A DNA stretch of 64,000 nt from Promicromonospora sp. AC04 (GTDB lineage: Bacteria; Actinomycetota; Actinomycetes; Actinomycetales; Cellulomonadaceae). A program made the position numbers and the translations under genes. The notes under the pieces are model-generated. The model was not told the origin of the DNA and did no database searches. It saw only the letters and a list, made by a program, of their open reading frames with translations. Shown here in pieces: positions 9,464-18,560 of the stretch. The number at the start of each line of letters is the position of its first letter. Positions within the stretch are counted from its first letter, which is position 1. The stretch covers positions 270,714-334,713 of the forward strand of contig NZ_QBUG01000009.1 of NCBI RefSeq assembly GCF_003058225.1. The letters are read 5' to 3'.

Positions 9464-11464
9464 CTACTGCTCCGTGATGCCCAGGGCCGGGCCTGCCACG
9501 AACGAGGCCCGGGTGGTTGCGGCGCCGTGCAGCTCCAGGAGCACCAGCTCGTTGCCCGTGTCGCGGACCAGCGGCCCCGGCACGTACAGCGTGTGCGTGG
9601 GACCGAGGCTCCAGTAGCGGCCCAGCAGCTCGCCGTTGATCCAGGCCAGGCCCTTGGTCCAGCCGTCGAGGCGCAGGAAGTGGTCGGCCCCGGCGACCGA
9701 GTCGAACGTGCCGCGGTGCAGACCGGCCCCGGCAGCACCGTCGGTCACCGCCGCGTTCCGGGACCCGGCGGCGCCGTCGGCTACCGATGGGTTCCTGGTC
9801 CCGGCGGCGCCGTCAGCCACCGCTGTGTTCCCGGCCCCGGCAGCGCCGTCGGCCACTGCCGCAGCCGCTGAGGCGGCGTCCAGCGCCGCGCGCAGCAGCT
9901 CCGGCGCGTCCTCGACCCGGAGCGCGCCCGCCTCCCACTCGTCGAGGGTGCGCACCGCGGTCCGCACCGGCCCGATCAGGCCCTTGGGCTCGCCGATCCG
10001 CGGCCCGTAGTTGACCCGCCCCTGGTCCTCGACCAGGAGCGTCAGCTCGCCCGCTCGCGCCGGGAGCGCGACGGCGAACGTGTGCGAGCCGCGGTCGAGC
10101 ACGCCCACCTGCTCGCCGTCGACCAGGACGACGGCACGGTCGCGCACCTCGCCGACGCTCAGCACGGCGTCGTCGGCCCGGATCGCGGTGCGGTACACCG
10201 CGAAGCCCGACCACAGCTCCAGGTCGTCGGTGGTGGGCACGGAGGCGAACGAACGCAGCTCGTCGCGGAGCAGCCCCGGCAGCGCGTCGGGCAGCGGGAC
10301 GCGCGCGGTAAGGGCGACGTCGAAGACCGGCGCGGCGCCGGAGTCCGTGACCCCGGAGTCCGTGACCCCGGAGTCCGCGGCCCCGGAGCCCGCGACCCCC
10401 GAGCCCGTAACCCCGGAGCCCGCTACCGCCGAGCCCGCCACATCCCCGACCCACTCGACGTCCGCCACAGGCAGATGCCGCGCGATCACCTCGCGCATCG
10501 CCCAGTACTTGGCGGTCGGCGTACCGTCCTCCGCGAGCGGCGCGTCGTAGTCGTACGACGTCGTGATGGGCCGGTAGATGCCCTTGTCGTTGGCGCCGCT
10601 CGTCAGCCCGAAGTTGGTGCCGCCGTGGAACATGTAGAGGTTCACGGACCCGCCGGCCGCGAGCAGGTCGTCCAGGTCGGCGGCGTTCGCCTCGGCGGGC
10701 GCCACGTGGTGCTCCAGCCCCCACGAGTCGAACCAGCCGTTCCAGAACTCCATGCACATCAGCGGGCCGGTGGGCTGGTGCCGCCGCAGGATCTCCAGCC
10801 GCTCGGTGCTGCGCGAGCCGAACGTCGCCGTCTTGTGCAGCTCCGGCAGGCCGCCGCGGGCGAGCATCTCGTCGTCCGCCTGGTCGCAGGTGAACAGCGG
10901 CACGTCGATGCCCTGGTCGCGCGTCAGGTCCACCAGCGCGCGCAGGTACTTCTGCCGCTCCGGCAGGGGGTCGTCGCCGTAGGCGCCGTACTCGTTCTCC
11001 ACCTGCACCATGAGCACCGGGCCGCCGCGCGTCACCTGACGCTCGGCCACCAGCGGCAGCAGGTTCGCGTAGTACTTGCCGATCGCGGAGAGGAAGAGCG
11101 GCTCGTGACGGCGCACGCCGACGGCGGCGTCGGCGAACAGCCAGGCGGGCAGCCCGCCGCCGTCCCACTCCGCGCAGATGTAGGGCCCCGGCCGCACGAT
11201 CGCGTTCAGGCCCTCGGCCGCCACCAGGTCGAGGAACCGGCCCAGGTCGCGCCGCCCGGTGAGGTCGAACACCCCGGGCTCGGGCGCGTGGAAGTTCCAC
11301 GGGACGTAGGTCTCGATGGTGTTCAAGCCCATGAGCCGGGCCTTGCGGATCCGGTCGGCCCACTGGTCGGGGTGCACACGGAAGTAGTGCAGCGCGCCGC
11401 TGACGACCTGCATTCGGCGGCCGTCGAGCAGGAAGTCCTCGGTGCCGATGTCGAAGGTGGGCAT
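9464..11464 (-). CDS. GH35 beta-galactosidase
   Basis: 666 aa, no signal peptide, so intracellular hydrolysis of terminal beta-galactosides is expected. The GH35 TIM barrel opens at once (MPTFDIGTEDFLLDGRRMQVVSG). The acid/base Glu lies in GGPVLMVQVENEYG and the nucleophile Glu in PLMCMEFWNGWFDSWG. C-terminal beta domains end with WTKGLAWINGELLGRYW. The ATG at 11464 with GAGGAA 7 nt upstream is preferred over an upstream extension. Two in-frame minisatellites add linkers between beta domains (7 x 5 aa and 4 x 12 aa). It is divergent from the LacI regulator, suggesting shared control with the GH95 gene. Confidence 0.93.
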   Translation of the reverse strand: MPTFDIGTEDFLLDGRRMQVVSGALHYFRVHPDQWADRIRKARLMGLNTIETYVPWNFHAPEPGVFDLTGRRDLGRFLDLVAAEGLNAIVRPGPYICAEWDGGGLPAWLFADAAVGVRRHEPLFLSAIGKYYANLLPLVAERQVTRGGPVLMVQVENEYGAYGDDPLPERQKYLRALVDLTRDQGIDVPLFTCDQADDEMLARGGLPELHKTATFGSRSTERLEILRRHQPTGPLMCMEFWNGWFDSWGLEHHVAPAEANAADLDDLLAAGGSVNLYMFHGGTNFGLTSGANDKGIYRPITTSYDYDAPLAEDGTPTAKYWAMREVIARHLPVADVEWVGDVAGSAVAGSGVTGSGVAGSGAADSGVTDSGVTDSGAAPVFDVALTARVPLPDALPGLLRDELRSFASVPTTDDLELWSGFAVYRTAIRADDAVLSVGEVRDRAVVLVDGEQVGVLDRGSHTFAVALPARAGELTLLVEDQGRVNYGPRIGEPKGLIGPVRTAVRTLDEWEAGALRVEDAPELLRAALDAASAAAAVADGAAGAGNTAVADGAAGTRNPSVADGAAGSRNAAVTDGAAGAGLHRGTFDSVAGADHFLRLDGWTKGLAWINGELLGRYWSLGPTHTLYVPGPLVRDTGNELVLLELHGAATTRASFVAGPALGITEQ
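9729..9872 (-). repeat. Four-copy 36-bp minisatellite in the GH35 gene
   Basis: Four units of 36 bp beginning CCGGCRGCRCCGTC on the plus strand encode AVADGAAGxxNx on the minus strand. The units start at 9729, 9765, 9801 and 9837. The array lies just before the C-terminal GTFDSVAGADHFLRLDG domain. Confidence 0.95.
10341..10445 (-). repeat. Seven-copy 15-bp minisatellite in the GH35 gene
   Basis: Seven 15-bp units (GAGTCCGTGACCCCG and variants) encode a pentapeptide series GSGVT / DSGVT on the minus strand. The first two units are identical. The array separates the barrel domain from the segment PVFDVALTARVPLPD. Confidence 0.95.
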
Positions 11465-11634
11465 ATGTGGTTCCTCGGGGTGTGCAGTCGTGCGGTAGGG
11501 ATCGTGCGGCGGGGCTGGTGCAGTGGAGACGTGCGGCAGAGAGGTCCGGTCGGGGACAAGGGACGACGGCGGGGAGGCCCCGCCGTCGTCCTTCACGTAC
11601 TCGGGCTACCGTGCCCACGCCGCCGGCGTAAACG

Positions 11635-11648
11635 TGTTGACGTGAACA
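11635..11648. promoter_or_regulatory. Candidate LacI-family operator
   Basis: TGTTGACGTGAACA is symmetric around a central ACGT except for one position on each side. It lies in the 271-bp divergent spacer between the GH35 gene and the LacI gene. LacI regulators typically bind 14-20 bp palindromes with a central CG. The rest of the spacer shows only the two ribosome binding sites. Confidence 0.5.
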
Positions 11649-11735
11649 TGGTGGCGGGGCCTACAGTGCTCGTGAGTCTACGAGGTGTCAAGCCGCTGGT
11701 AGGGCGCGTCATTTCGCCACGAGGAGGTGGGTGCT

Positions 11736-12791
11736 GTGGAAGGTAGAGGACCATCACTGGCCGACGTCGCCGCGCTTGCCGGGGTGTCCACGCAGACAGT
11801 TTCCCGGGTGTCGATGGGGCTGGACAACGTGCGTCCCGCGACCCGCGACCGGGTGCTCGCTGCGATGGCGCAGCTCGGGTACGCGCCCAACAGCGCTGCG
11901 CGGGCGCTGCGCTACGGCAGCTTCCGGACCATCGGCATGATCGCCCACCGGCTCGCCCGGACCGGCGAGTCGCGCACCGTCGAGGCGGTGGTCGAGGCCG
12001 CGCGCGACCAGGGCTACACGGTGACGCTGGTCGACGTCGAGAGCCCGTCCTCCGACGTCGTCTCCGCCGCGGCCACGAGGCTCTCCCACCAGGCCATCGA
12101 CGGGCTGATCATCGTGCGGGCCGAGCCCGCCACGCCGGACACGCTCGCGCTGCCGCTCCGCCTGCCCGTCGTGGTGTCCGACTCGCGGTTCGTCGGCCAC
12201 CACCCCGCCGTCGCCGCCGACCAGGCCGACGGCGCCTTTCGCGCCACCCAGCACCTCCTGGACCTGGGGCACCGCACGGTGCACCACGTCGCGGGGCCGG
12301 CGGACTCGGCGCCCGCGCAGCTGCGGGCCGAGGCGTGGCGCGCCACGCTCGCCGCCGCGGGCCGCCCCGTGCCCGAGGTCGTGGAGGGGGACTGGACGGC
12401 GGGCTCCGGGTACGCCGCCGGACGCCGGCTCGTCGCGGACCCCGAGGTCACGGCCGTGTTCTGCGCCAACGACGAGATGGCCGCCGGAGTGCTCCGCGCC
12501 CTGCACGAGGCCGGCCGGGCCGTGCCGCGCGACGTCTCGGTGGTCGGGTTCGACGACATCCTCCTGGCCGAGTACCTCTGGCCCCCGCTGACGACAGTGG
12601 TGCAGGACTTCGCCGAGATCGGCCGGCGGCTCGTGGGCCGGCTGCTTGAGCAGGTCCGGGCGACGACGGCCCCTGCGGCGGCCCGCGAGGCGGGCGGTCC
12701 CGGGGCCGGGAGCGATGCGGAAGACCTGCACGAGGTGGTCCCGGTGGAGCTCAAGATCCGCGCGAGCACCGCACCCCCACGGCAGGAGTAG
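11736..12791 (+). CDS. LacI-family transcriptional regulator
   Basis: 351 aa. The N-terminal HTH (SLADVAALAGVSTQTVSRV, then the hinge ALRYGSFRTIG) is followed by a periplasmic-binding-protein-like sugar domain, with VFCANDEMAAGVLRAL and VSVVGFDDILLAEY near the end. The GTG at 11736 is chosen because GAGGAGG at 11721-11727 lies 8 nt before it. Flanked by GH35 and GH95 glycosidase genes, so control of fucosylated or galactosylated glycan use is inferred; the inducer is unknown. Confidence 0.9.
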   Translation: MEGRGPSLADVAALAGVSTQTVSRVSMGLDNVRPATRDRVLAAMAQLGYAPNSAARALRYGSFRTIGMIAHRLARTGESRTVEAVVEAARDQGYTVTLVDVESPSSDVVSAAATRLSHQAIDGLIIVRAEPATPDTLALPLRLPVVVSDSRFVGHHPAVAADQADGAFRATQHLLDLGHRTVHHVAGPADSAPAQLRAEAWRATLAAAGRPVPEVVEGDWTAGSGYAAGRRLVADPEVTAVFCANDEMAAGVLRALHEAGRAVPRDVSVVGFDDILLAEYLWPPLTTVVQDFAEIGRRLVGRLLEQVRATTAPAAAREAGGPGAGSDAEDLHEVVPVELKIRASTAPPRQE

Positions 12792-12811
12792 TACCTGGCA
12801 GGATTCTCCGC

Positions 12812-15325
12812 ATGAGCAGCAACGACGCGCCTCGGCACCGGATCGAGCTGGGGGAGCCCTCCGCCACGTTCATCGACAGCTTCCTGGTGGGCAACGGCAC
12901 TCTAGGGGCGGCGCTGCGCGGCGGCGCGGGCACCGAGGTGATGGACCTCAACCTCGACACGCTGTGGTCCGGCGGGCCGGACAGCGCCGTCGTCGATCCG
13001 CCCGACCCGGCCACCGTGGTGCGGCTGCGGCAGGCGATCGCCGCGGGCGACCACGCCGAGGCCGATCGCCTCGCCCGCGCGAACCTCTCGGACCGCTGGG
13101 TCCAGGCGTACCAGCCGCTCGCCCGCCTGACCTGGGCATACGGCCCGACGCCGGAGCACGTCACCGGCTACCGCCGCACCCTGGACCTGCGCCGCGCGAC
13201 CGCTTCGGTGCGGTACCGCCTCGACGACAGGGACCACACGGGCGGCGACGGCGAGCACACGGACGACGCCGAAGCCGGCCTGGACGTCTTCGTCTCCGCC
13301 CCGGCCGCCGTCCTGGTCGCCACCACCCCCGCTGAGCGCGGGGTATCCGCTGCCGAACCGACCCCCGACCCAACAGATACCCAGCGCTCAGCGCTCGGGG
13401 TGGGGCGGTCGGCGGTCGGGTTCGAGCTGCATCATCCCGCGAGCATCACCGAGGACGAGCGGGACGGTGCGCGCTGGGTCGTCGCCACCGGGCGGGTGCC
13501 CGCACTCGTCACGCCCGGGCCGGGCGAGGTGGTGCGGTACGCCGACGACGCCCCGGACGCCGCCGGCACCGTCGCCGCCGGGATGGGGTTCGCCGCGGTC
13601 GCCTGCGTCGAGCAGACCGCCGAGGGCGCCCGCCTGCTCGTCGCCGCCGAGTGCGGGTTCCGGGGCCCGGACCAGCGCCCGAGCGCCGACGTCGGCTCCC
13701 TGACCGCCCTGGCCCGCGCCCGCGTCGAGGCCGCCCGCGGCCGCACCACTGCCGACCTGCGTGCCGAGCACGAGAGCGACCACCGGTCCTACTACGACCG
13801 GGCCGACCTGGACCTCTCGGCGTCGGACGACCCGGCCGCCGCCGCGGCCGAGCGGTACTTCCACCTGGGGCGCTACCTGATGATCGCGGGGTCCCGTCCC
13901 GGCACGCAGCCCCTGAACCTGCAGGGCATCTGGAACGCCGACCCGCTACCGCCCTGGAGCTGCGACTGGACGACCAACATCAACCTGCCGATGGCCTACT
14001 GGCCCGCCGAGCCCACCGGCCTGGCCGACCTCGCCGAGCCCCTGTTCGACCTGGTCGCAGACCTGGCCGACGCCGGACGGCGCACCGCGCGCGACTTCTA
14101 CGGCACCCGCGGCTCGGCCGTGCACCACAACACCGACCTGTGGCGGTTCACCGCGCCCGTCGCCGGCGAGCCGAAGTGGTCGAGCTGGCCGTCGGCGCTG
14201 CCCTGGCTCGCCGCGCACCTGGGGGACCACCTGGACTACGGCGCCGAGCCGGGCGCCGGACCCGACGCCGCGGCGCGCGCCGCGCTCCCCGTCCACCGGG
14301 CGGCGGTCGAGCACACCCTCGGCATGCTGGTCGACTCCACGACGGGCCTCGGACAGCAGGACAGCGCGGGCCCCCTGGTCGTGAGCCCGTCGTCGTCCCC
14401 GGAGCACACGTTCGTGCGCGACGGGCACGAGTACGCCGTCGACGCCGGGTGCGCCATGGACCAAGAGCTCGCCGCCGAGGTGCTGGGCCGGTTCCTCGCG
14501 CTGCCCGCCGAGGACGGCGCCCCGGACGACACGGAGGGCGGTGCCCCGCCGTCGGACGAAGCACTCGCCGCCCGGGCGCGCGACGCCCTGGAGCGGCTGC
14601 GCCCCGTCCAGGTCGGCCCGGGCGGGGACCTGCTCGAGTACGAGACCGAGCGGACGCCGGGGGAACCGGGCCACCGCCACCTCTCGCACCTGTACGGGCT
14701 GTACCCGGGCGCGCGCATCACCGAGACCCGCACGCCCGAACACTTCGCGGCCGCGCGCGAGGCGCTGCGGCTCCGGCTCGAGCACGGGTCCGGCTACACC
14801 GGCTGGAGCCAGGCCTGGATCCTGTGCCTGGCCGCGCGCCTGCGCGACCCGGCGCTCGCGGAGCGCTCGCTGGCGATCCTGATCGAGGACCTCAGCTCGG
14901 CCTCGCTGCTGGACCTGCACCCCGCCGAGTGGCTGCCCGAGGGCTGGGTGTTCCAGATCGACGGCAACCTGGGCGCGACGGCGGGCGTCGCCGAGCTGCT
15001 GGTGCAGAGCCACGACGGCGCGGTCAGCCTGCTGCCGACGCTGCCGCCGTCGTGGTCCGCGGGCCACGCGCGAGGGCTGCGCTGCCGCGGCGGGCACGTG
15101 GTGGACGTCGCCTGGCGGGACGGCCGGCTGACGGAGGCGACGGTCACGGCGGGGGGCCCGCGGGTGGTGGTGGACGTGACGCTCAGCACGTCCGCGGTGG
15201 TCCGGGACGAGGCCGGAGAGACGGTCGCGACCATCCCGGTCCGGCCGGCGGCGTCGGGCCGTGTGCGCCTGGCCTGGGACACTGCTGTCGGTGGGCGGTA
15301 TATCGTCACCTCCGGGCAGGTTTGA
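12812..15325 (+). CDS. GH95 alpha-L-fucosidase
   Basis: 837 aa, no signal peptide. GH95 enzymes release alpha-1,2-linked L-fucose by inversion; some members act on L-galactosides. The N-terminal domain has FLVGNGTLGAALRGG and LNLDTLWSGGP. The catalytic (alpha/alpha)6 region has NLQGIWNADPLPPWSCDWTTNINLPMAYW, then VSPSSSPEHTF, GHRHLSHLYGLYPG and WLPEGWVFQIDGNLGATAG. Start ATG 12812 lies 20 bp after the LacI stop; CAGGAT seven bases upstream suggests a leaderless transcript of its own. Residues 171-198 are an unusual in-frame insertion encoded by a palindromic repeat. Together with the GH35 enzyme it suggests breakdown of fucosylated galactosides taken up as oligosaccharides. Confidence 0.92.
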   Translation: MSSNDAPRHRIELGEPSATFIDSFLVGNGTLGAALRGGAGTEVMDLNLDTLWSGGPDSAVVDPPDPATVVRLRQAIAAGDHAEADRLARANLSDRWVQAYQPLARLTWAYGPTPEHVTGYRRTLDLRRATASVRYRLDDRDHTGGDGEHTDDAEAGLDVFVSAPAAVLVATTPAERGVSAAEPTPDPTDTQRSALGVGRSAVGFELHHPASITEDERDGARWVVATGRVPALVTPGPGEVVRYADDAPDAAGTVAAGMGFAAVACVEQTAEGARLLVAAECGFRGPDQRPSADVGSLTALARARVEAARGRTTADLRAEHESDHRSYYDRADLDLSASDDPAAAAAERYFHLGRYLMIAGSRPGTQPLNLQGIWNADPLPPWSCDWTTNINLPMAYWPAEPTGLADLAEPLFDLVADLADAGRRTARDFYGTRGSAVHHNTDLWRFTAPVAGEPKWSSWPSALPWLAAHLGDHLDYGAEPGAGPDAAARAALPVHRAAVEHTLGMLVDSTTGLGQQDSAGPLVVSPSSSPEHTFVRDGHEYAVDAGCAMDQELAAEVLGRFLALPAEDGAPDDTEGGAPPSDEALAARARDALERLRPVQVGPGGDLLEYETERTPGEPGHRHLSHLYGLYPGARITETRTPEHFAAAREALRLRLEHGSGYTGWSQAWILCLAARLRDPALAERSLAILIEDLSSASLLDLHPAEWLPEGWVFQIDGNLGATAGVAELLVQSHDGAVSLLPTLPPSWSAGHARGLRCRGGHVVDVAWRDGRLTEATVTAGGPRVVVDVTLSTSAVVRDEAGETVATIPVRPAASGRVRLAWDTAVGGRYIVTSGQV
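13323..13403. repeat. Palindrome embedded in the GH95 reading frame
   Basis: Left arm 13323-13347 and right arm 13376-13403 share CCACCCC, GCTGAGCGC and GGGTATC in inverted order, with one 3-base indel and one substitution. The encoded stretch ERGVSAAEPTPDPTDTQRSA interrupts a beta-strand region of the N-terminal domain without breaking the frame. Its sequence family is distinct from the hut-region palindromes. Confidence 0.8.
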
Positions 15326-15409
15326 CCGTGCCGGGATCGTCACTCGCGGCCCCTGTCAGACACATTTCTGGTACCGAATATTCACCCTGAAACCCGTAGG
15401 ATCGGCTCG

Positions 15410-16177
15410 ATGGCGCAATCAGACGGCAGAGGTGTTACACGCGTGGAGTCACATTCAACAGGGGCTCTTCTCGACCCATCGACCCGTCCGACCTGGCGCA
15501 GCTCCCTCGTCGCGGCCGTCATCGCGTCACTGGTGTTCGTCTTCCTCATCTGGCAGGTAGTCGTCCGCGGCCCGTTCATCGCCTGGGACTGGCAGTTCCA
15601 CTACTACGTGGACGCGAACATGCCGGAAGGATGGAAGAAGGTCTTCCTCGACATCGTCGCGACCATCACCGGCGAACGGTTGTCCACGGTCCCGATGCTG
15701 TTCGGCACCGCCTTCTACGTGGGGCGGAAGCAGGGCGGCCCCGGCAAGTTCTGGGACGTCGCCACGCGCCGACCCATGCTGGCCGTGCTGTCGGGCCTCG
15801 TGACCATCTTCGTGATCGGCTACAGCACGAAGTTCGGCCTGGGCCGCACCGGCCCGCACCACAACATGGACGTGCTGCACGCGGGCGGCCAGGCGTTCCC
15901 GTCGGGTCACGCGTCGAACACGTTCTTCACCGGCTTCTTCATCCTGTGCATGCTGTACTCCCAGAGCGGGCTGCACCCGAACGTCTCCCGGCTGCGGAAG
16001 CTGATCCCCATGGTCGCCGTGGTCGTGGTGATCGCGGGCGCCCTCATGTCGTGGCTGGACTACCACTGGCTGAGTGACATCCCCGCCGGCTGGCTGCTCG
16101 GGTTCATCGCCTGCATGGTGGCGCTGTCGGTGCTGCGCGCCCCGCACCACAAACGGGAGAGCGAGCCCGCGAGCTAG
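15410..16177 (+). CDS. PAP2-family membrane phosphatase
   Basis: 255 aa with about five membrane helices (first at about 30-50). The acid-phosphatase triad is present in variant form: KFGLGRTGP, then PSGHA with the catalytic His, then SWLDYHWLSDIPAGW. Family members dephosphorylate phosphatidate, undecaprenyl diphosphate or similar lipid phosphates on the outer face of the membrane. TAGGAT at 15397-15402 ends 7 nt before the ATG, consistent with leaderless expression. It is convergent with glpD, with a single base between the two stops. Position next to glycerolipid genes is suggestive only. Confidence 0.85.
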   Translation: MAQSDGRGVTRVESHSTGALLDPSTRPTWRSSLVAAVIASLVFVFLIWQVVVRGPFIAWDWQFHYYVDANMPEGWKKVFLDIVATITGERLSTVPMLFGTAFYVGRKQGGPGKFWDVATRRPMLAVLSGLVTIFVIGYSTKFGLGRTGPHHNMDVLHAGGQAFPSGHASNTFFTGFFILCMLYSQSGLHPNVSRLRKLIPMVAVVVVIAGALMSWLDYHWLSDIPAGWLLGFIACMVALSVLRAPHHKRESEPAS

Positions 16178-16178
16178 G

Positions 16179-17771
16179 TCAGGGGCGCTCCAGCGCCTCA
16201 GCGACCAGCTCTGCCACGACGTCGCGCACCGCCGCCCGGTCCGCCGGGACCAGGCCGATGCGGGTGCGGCGGTCGAGCACGTCGTCCGCGTCCAGCGCGC
16301 CCTCGTGCGTCACCGCCCACTCGATCTCGGCGCGCGTGATGTCCAGGTGCTCCGTGCCCTCGATCCCCTGCCCGACGGCGGACGCCGCACCCGGCAGGGC
16401 CGCCACGGCCAGCACCTGAGCCGCCTCGGTGCCGTACCGCGCGACGAGCGAGGCCGCCCCGACCAGCAGGGTCTCGACGGGCTCGCCCGGCCAGCCGCCC
16501 TGCGCGCCCGGCGCCCCGACCAGGGGCAGGTTCGCCGTCCGGCACGGCCCCGCGGTGAGCCCGGCGTGCTTGACTGCCAGGTCCACGGCGTCCTCGGCCA
16601 TCGTCCGGTACGTCGTCAGCTTGCCGCCCAGCACGTTCACCGCACCCGTCGACGGCGACACCTCCACGAGGTGCTTGCGCGAGACGTCGGACGACACCAG
16701 GCCCGCGCCGTCGCCCGACCCGACCGAGTCAACCAGGGGCCGCAGCCCCGCGAAGGCGCCTACGACGTCGTCGGGCAGCAGGGGGCGCTCCAGCGCGCGG
16801 GACACGGTCGCCAGCAGGAAGTCGATCTCGGGCTGCGTGGGCACCGGCACGTCGGGGACGGCGCCGGGCGCCTCCACGTCGGTGAGGCCGATGATCACGC
16901 GCCCGAGCTGGACCGGCAGCGCGAACACGTACCGCGAGCCGGACCCGGGCACCGGAACCATGAGGGCGCCCGCCGGGTGACCCAGCCGCTCGGCGGGCAC
17001 CACCACGTGCGTGCCGCGGCTCGGCCGCAGCCGCACCGACGCGTCCACCGTCCCGGCCCATACGCCGGTCGCGTTCACGACCACGCGGGCCCGCGCGGTC
17101 AGGGTGGCGCCGGTGAGCACGTCCTGGAGGGTCGCGCCGTCCGCGCGCAGGCTGATAGCACGGACACGGGTCAGGATCTTCGCCCCGCGCCCGGCGGCGC
17201 TGCGGGCCAGCGCGACGACGAGCCGGGCGTCGTCGACGAGCTGCCCGTCGTGCCCGATCCACGCGCCGTGCAGGTGCTCGCGCGCGACCGCCGGCACCAG
17301 CCGCGCGGCCTCGCCCGGGCGGGCCAGCCGCGGCGGGGGCAGCACGTCGGACGACGTCCCGGCGTCGCGCCGCAGCAGGTCGCCCAGGCCGAACCCGATC
17401 CCCGCGGTGATGCCCTGCCGCCGCCCGACGCCCGTGGTGAGCGGCAGCACCTGCGGCAGCGCGCGGACCAGGTGCGGGGCAGTGCGCGTCATCAGCACGT
17501 GTCGTTCGCGCGCGCTCTCGCGAGCCACGCCGACGTCGCCCGTCGCCAGGTACCGCAGGCCGCCGTGCGCCAGCTTCGAGCTCCACCTGGAGGTGCCCCA
17601 GGCCAGGTCCCGCGCCTCGACGAGGGCGACCGACAGGCCGCGCGCGGCGGCGTCGAGCGCCACGCCGACGCCGGTCACGCCCCCGCCGACCACGAGCAGG
17701 TCGACCGCCTCGGAGGCGAGCTCGTCGAGCTCGCGCGCGCGGCGTCGGGCGGTGAGGGCGGTGCGCTGCAT
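16179..17771 (-). CDS. glpD: FAD-dependent glycerol-3-phosphate dehydrogenase
   Basis: 530 aa. Oxidises sn-glycerol 3-phosphate to dihydroxyacetone phosphate and passes electrons to quinone at the membrane. The FAD dinucleotide fold VDLLVVGGGVTGVGVALDAAARG starts near residue 24, followed by the GlpD signature TSRWSSKLAHGGLRYL and later GLRPLVDSVG and VNVLGGKLTTYRTMAEDAV. The C-terminal cap domain is present. Downstream partner of the TetR gene on the same strand; with the flavoprotein and lipid kinase to the right it recreates a gene order seen in Mycobacterium tuberculosis (Rv2249c-Rv2252, from memory). Confidence 0.93.
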   Translation of the reverse strand: MQRTALTARRRARELDELASEAVDLLVVGGGVTGVGVALDAAARGLSVALVEARDLAWGTSRWSSKLAHGGLRYLATGDVGVARESARERHVLMTRTAPHLVRALPQVLPLTTGVGRRQGITAGIGFGLGDLLRRDAGTSSDVLPPPRLARPGEAARLVPAVAREHLHGAWIGHDGQLVDDARLVVALARSAAGRGAKILTRVRAISLRADGATLQDVLTGATLTARARVVVNATGVWAGTVDASVRLRPSRGTHVVVPAERLGHPAGALMVPVPGSGSRYVFALPVQLGRVIIGLTDVEAPGAVPDVPVPTQPEIDFLLATVSRALERPLLPDDVVGAFAGLRPLVDSVGSGDGAGLVSSDVSRKHLVEVSPSTGAVNVLGGKLTTYRTMAEDAVDLAVKHAGLTAGPCRTANLPLVGAPGAQGGWPGEPVETLLVGAASLVARYGTEAAQVLAVAALPGAASAVGQGIEGTEHLDITRAEIEWAVTHEGALDADDVLDRRTRIGLVPADRAAVRDVVAELVAEALERP

Positions 17772-17829
17772 CGGTTCTGCTTCCGGGGGTTTTCGGGTGC
17801 TGGGGCGGGGCGGAGGACCGGCGTGCCGG

Positions 17830-18450
17830 TCAGGGGCGGAGGTACCCGTCGAGGGAGTGCGTGAGCTCGGTGCGCAGGGCGTCGTCGTCGATCACCGTGG
17901 TCACCGTCTGGTGGGAGAACACCACCGACTGGGAGATGAGCAGGACCATTACCGCCATGTCCGTGGCGGACCCGGCCCGGACCGTGCCGCCCTGCTGCGC
18001 GGCGCCGATGGCGGAGGCGAGCCACTCCAGGAGCACGCGCTGCGACCGCCCGATCCGCTGGAACGTGTACCGGGTGAAGACCTCGGGCTCGCTGGCCAGG
18101 AGGCGCCCGAACACGGGGTCGGCGTGGAACTGCTCGCCGAACCGGACCACCTTGTCGACGATCGTGGCGCGGTCGGCGGCCTGCGGGCCGATGGTGTTGA
18201 GCACGAGCTGCGCGCGGTAGCCGAAGACTGCACGCAGCACGTCGTCGGCGGACTCCCAGCGGCGGTAGACCGTGGGGCGGGAGACGCCGGCGGCCCGGGC
18301 GAGCTCGGCGATGGACAGGCCGCGCGTGCCGCGGGTGGCGACCAGCTCGGAGGCGGCCTCCAGGAGGCGCGCCTCGGTGCGGTCGGGGGCGCCGTCGGGG
18401 CCGTCCGGCGTCGGCGACAGGGCCCCGGAGGATGCGTTACGTATTGTCAT
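17830..18450 (-). CDS. TetR-family regulator of the glycerolipid cluster
   Basis: 206 aa. N-terminal HTH RTEARLLEAASELVATRG...SIAELARAAGVSRPTVYRRW, then a helical ligand domain. The frame extends upstream to 18546, but that extension is Cys/Ser-Val repeats from a short tandem DNA repeat. The ATG at 18450 directly before TIRNASSG is more plausible. Divergent from the FAD-oxidase gene and upstream of glpD, so it probably represses both units; a long-chain acyl or glycerolipid ligand is only a guess. Confidence 0.85.
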   Translation of the reverse strand: MTIRNASSGALSPTPDGPDGAPDRTEARLLEAASELVATRGTRGLSIAELARAAGVSRPTVYRRWESADDVLRAVFGYRAQLVLNTIGPQAADRATIVDKVVRFGEQFHADPVFGRLLASEPEVFTRYTFQRIGRSQRVLLEWLASAIGAAQQGGTVRAGSATDMAVMVLLISQSVVFSHQTVTTVIDDDALRTELTHSLDGYLRP

Positions 18451-18470
18451 CTTGTGTAACACTGTAACGC
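18434..18470. promoter_or_regulatory. Candidate TetR operator in the divergent spacer
   Basis: GCGTTAC at 18434-18440 and GTAACGC at 18464-18470 form a perfect 7-bp inverted pair. Between them TGTAACAC adds another half-site-like motif at 18455-18462. The site covers the TetR start codon and lies about 90 bp before the oxidase start. A CACGA(CACG) microrepeat at about 18520-18552 lies between it and the oxidase RBS. Confidence 0.45.
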
Positions 18471-18560
18471 GGGTCACGGTGGGCGACCAGCGCCAGCCGC
18501 CCCGATCGCGACCCGACGCGCACGACACGCACGACACGCACGACACGACACGGAGGACGC

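Noticed and set aside
10341..10445. Regular short repeats considered as a CRISPR array
   Set aside because: Units are 15 bp without unique spacers and are coding in frame in the GH35 gene.
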